A DNA stretch of 64,000 bases, from assembly GCA_947626505.1 (NCBI GenBank), contig CANQSN010000003.1:1-64000 (forward strand). Reading direction: 5' to 3'. This DNA is from an uncultured Lachnospiraceae bacterium (GTDB lineage Bacteria; Bacillota; Clostridia; Lachnospirales; Lachnospiraceae). A model generated the notes under the pieces. That model saw only the letters and a list, made by a program, of their open reading frames with translations. It searched no databases and was not told the DNA's origin. Shown piece by piece: positions 62,431 through 64,000 of this stretch (position 1 is the first letter of the stretch; every line of letters starts with the position of its first letter). The translations under genes were made by a program, and so were the position numbers.

Positions 62431-63483
62431 CTAATAATTTGCATAATTTACATCATATACATATCCTGTTACCGCATCAACATAAAAGTATTTCGAAGAT
62501 TCTTGTTCCGTCTTTTGACCGTTTTCGACAAATGTTTCCTTTCCGGTCACCAAAACTTTCCAGCAAGGAGTTAAATTAACTACTTCTTCCTCACTTGAAG
62601 CAGGCATAGGTATATAACAGACGGATGCCTCCTCCACATTGTAAGTATTTCCGGCAAATTTTACGCTTCTTACATAATTTCGCATCGAATCAACTATTTC
62701 ATCCACTGTCAGCATATCTTTATCTAATTTTATTTTTTTCTTCTCCTTAAGCATTCTTTGCGCTTCAAACCTTTCAAATATGGAAGAATCTACATTATAA
62801 TTTGCAGAGCAATAACTGCCACTGACAACTGAACGCCAATCAGTATTTATTTCAGTTATCGTAGTCTTAACATAAGGATTATCCATATTAGCATTGCCTA
62901 TGCATGGTATACCATTATAAAGCTGACTGCAATCATATTGTATATCAACGCCATTGTCTCCTGATGTTTCCAACGCTTTAATATTATTTATATCAAGCTC
63001 CACTCCAATGCTTTTCTCCCATTTTTCAAAAACTTTTTTTGCATGTTCTTCTATTTTTCCGTCTGCAATCTTACTTTCTTCACCAGCATTTTCAAGATAT
63101 AACGAGAGATTACCGACGCCCTCCCCAAGACGGTATTTATTACCATTCACATTATAATATGTATAGCCTTGCGCATCTTTTTCAACCGTTTTTTGTGTTT
63201 CCTTTGGAATATCCCACAATTCGAGAATCTGTTCTGCATCCATTTTTTGAAAACACATTTCCGATACATAGATTTCTTCATCCGGCATCTGGAATTGAGA
63301 AGCATCGTAATTAATCTGATAATCCGTATCCTCTGATTGGCTGTCGGCTTCTTTATTTTCTTCTGATTGGCTGCCGGCTTCTTTATTTTCCTCTGTATTG
63401 TTTGTCGCCTTTAATTGGTAATGTTCGCAGCCGCTTAATGTTAATAATAAAATACATAAAACTAAAGTTAAGATTTTTTTCAT
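62431..63483 (-). CDS. Lipoprotein of the ABC module, unknown function
   Basis: 350 residues. A lipobox LTLSGCEHY places the lipid-modified Cys at residue 19. Residues about 30-55 hold a tandem 10-residue repeat (EENKEAGSQS, EENKEADSQS), encoded by two 30-base DNA copies at 63332-63361 and 63362-63391 that differ at two bases. The rest is a predicted globular extracellular domain with DYQINYDASQFQMPDEEIYV near 53 and TYNVEEASVCYIPMPASSEE near 278, ending with a segment (SSKYFYVDAVTGYVYDVN) like the PepSY-type C-terminal hairpin. Its start overlaps the permease gene by four bases. Family not recognised. Confidence 0.72.
   Translation of the reverse strand: MKKILTLVLCILLLTLSGCEHYQLKATNNTEENKEAGSQSEENKEADSQSEDTDYQINYDASQFQMPDEEIYVSEMCFQKMDAEQILELWDIPKETQKTVEKDAQGYTYYNVNGNKYRLGEGVGNLSLYLENAGEESKIADGKIEEHAKKVFEKWEKSIGVELDINNIKALETSGDNGVDIQYDCSQLYNGIPCIGNANMDNPYVKTTITEINTDWRSVVSGSYCSANYNVDSSIFERFEAQRMLKEKKKIKLDKDMLTVDEIVDSMRNYVRSVKFAGNTYNVEEASVCYIPMPASSEEEVVNLTPCWKVLVTGKETFVENGQKTEQESSKYFYVDAVTGYVYDVNYANY
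63332..63391. repeat. Two 30-base tandem repeats in the lipoprotein gene
   Basis: Units of exactly 30 bases differing at two positions, in frame, coding for a Glu/Asn/Ser-rich linker just behind the lipid anchor. Copy number could vary between strains. Confidence 0.8.
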
Positions 63484-64000
63484 ATTGAATCTCCTTCCAT
63501 CATCATTTCAGCTCCGCCAAAATCAAAATATTTCATATGTTTCCTTGCAAACAGCAGCAGAATAACAGCTAACGCAATATATTCTATTATTACAAACTTA
63601 AACGTCGGAGCTCCTTTTAAATATCCATAATCCCAAAAAGATGGCATCGACTCCCCTACCGGACACAATTTCCACCAAACCGGTCTCACATCAAGCTGCT
63701 GGAACATAAAAGATTCCGCCCACAAAAAAATAATTATTACATAAGCTATTCTTTTACAACCCAAAAACCTTAATTCCATGAATAAGGAAGCAATAAGGAA
63801 AATGAGAAAAGTTTGAACAAACACAACAGTGAAAAACATTGAGAATGGAGTATAATTTTGAACGATTTCATAAGAAAACCATATGTTTATATTTATTCCT
63901 ATATCCTGCACTATTCCCGTTTCAGAAACCAGCAAAACCGAATCGCTCCATTCATTATCAAATGTAACCTGCCATTTTATCGCAACAAGGAAACAAAAAA
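63480..64000 (-). CDS. Membrane protein, probable ABC permease, cut by window edge
   Basis: Partial: the frame is open to the right edge, and the upstream part reads FCFLVAIKWQVTFDNEWSDSV. About 173 codons are visible. A membrane segment at the edge, an extracellular loop (DSVLLVSETGIVQDIGIN), and then four further hydrophobic segments (FTVVFVQTFLIFLIASLF, RIAYVIIIFLWAESFMF, FVIIEYIALAVILLLF). A cytoplasmic tail EMMMEGDSI ends it. First visible gene of the ABC module; it overlaps the lipoprotein gene by four bases. A TTG at 63935 is possible but was not used because the frame continues upstream. Confidence 0.6.
   Translation of the reverse strand, partial: FCFLVAIKWQVTFDNEWSDSVLLVSETGIVQDIGININIWFSYEIVQNYTPFSMFFTVVFVQTFLIFLIASLFMELRFLGCKRIAYVIIIFLWAESFMFQQLDVRPVWWKLCPVGESMPSFWDYGYLKGAPTFKFVIIEYIALAVILLLFARKHMKYFDFGGAEMMMEGDSI

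Noticed and set aside
1-64000. tRNA, rRNA, CRISPR, transposon, integrase or phage genes
   Set aside because: None could be seen by reading; all large open frames have cellular functions or unknown but non-mobile character. A tRNAscan or Infernal run could still find small RNAs.

Overview
The window looks like chromosomal DNA from a motile, Gram-positive, low-GC member of the Clostridia, most likely the family Lachnospiraceae. The evidence is strong AGGAGG-type ribosome sites, sigma-A promoters, a cdaA-cdaR-glmM cluster, a CDP-glycerol (teichoic-acid type) envelope locus, a flagellar YvyF-like protein, a FapA (DUF342) protein, and two coiled-coil proteins of a type (DUF6033) I associate with Lachnospiraceae. 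No tRNA, rRNA, CRISPR array, insertion sequence or phage gene was seen. Genus cannot be fixed from the sequence alone.

Layout. 1-3.1 kb: the N-terminal half of an undecaprenyl-phosphate sugar transferase runs off the left edge, facing away from a membrane-anchored HtrA protease. 3.2-7.3 kb: a sialate O-acetylesterase-like enzyme, a small metallophosphoesterase, and a cytosolic protein joining a ParB-like domain to a BMP ligand-binding domain. 7.4-14.3 kb: an envelope polymer locus with three glycerophosphotransferase-domain proteins, TagD, and a TagGH exporter. 14.3-19.5 kb: HPr, GlmM, CdaR, CdaA and two unknown membrane proteins, apparently one operon that continues into the envelope locus. 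19.7-22 kb: a large secreted fibronectin type III protein. 22.2-27.7 kb: a complete phosphorelay set (hybrid kinase, Hpt protein, REC-GGDEF-EAL output). 28-35.4 kb: single metabolic and sensory genes (2-hydroxyacid dehydrogenase, minimal PocR chemoreceptor, DUF3737, first DUF6033 protein, MntP, a P-loop protein, TtcA-like PP-loop enzyme). 35.5-44.2 kb: an OmpR-type two-component pair, a LytTR/GHKL pair followed by the second DUF6033 protein, and a GntR-ABC operon with a very clear autoregulatory operator. 44.4-58 kb: motility and chemotaxis (YvyF-like protein, two receptors, CheW, CheA, CheY, CheB, CheR, a REC-HD-GYP phosphodiesterase, a PAS kinase, FapA). 58-64 kb: a periplasmic-binding-domain hybrid kinase, a YjbR-Ogt fusion, and an ABC/lipoprotein module cut by the right edge.

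How it fits together. The dominant theme is signalling to the envelope and to motility. c-di-GMP appears twice on the degradation side (an EAL protein with a degenerate GGDEF, and an HD-GYP protein), c-di-AMP once (CdaA), and PTS phosphate once (HPr). The chemotaxis genes cheR-cheB-cheY-cheA-cheW and two receptors lie head to tail behind a near-consensus sigma-A promoter. The most notable points are: the ParB-like/BMP fusion without a signal peptide; a kinase ending in an Hpt-like domain that lacks its histidine; the HPr gene inside a c-di-AMP/glycerophosphate-polymer operon; the two diverged DUF6033 proteins; and two readable operators, a 15-bp-arm palindrome in front of the GntR gene and a 21-bp-period direct repeat in front of the LytTR gene. 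Most start codons were chosen from ribosome-binding-site spacing, and in several genes this is downstream of the longest possible start.
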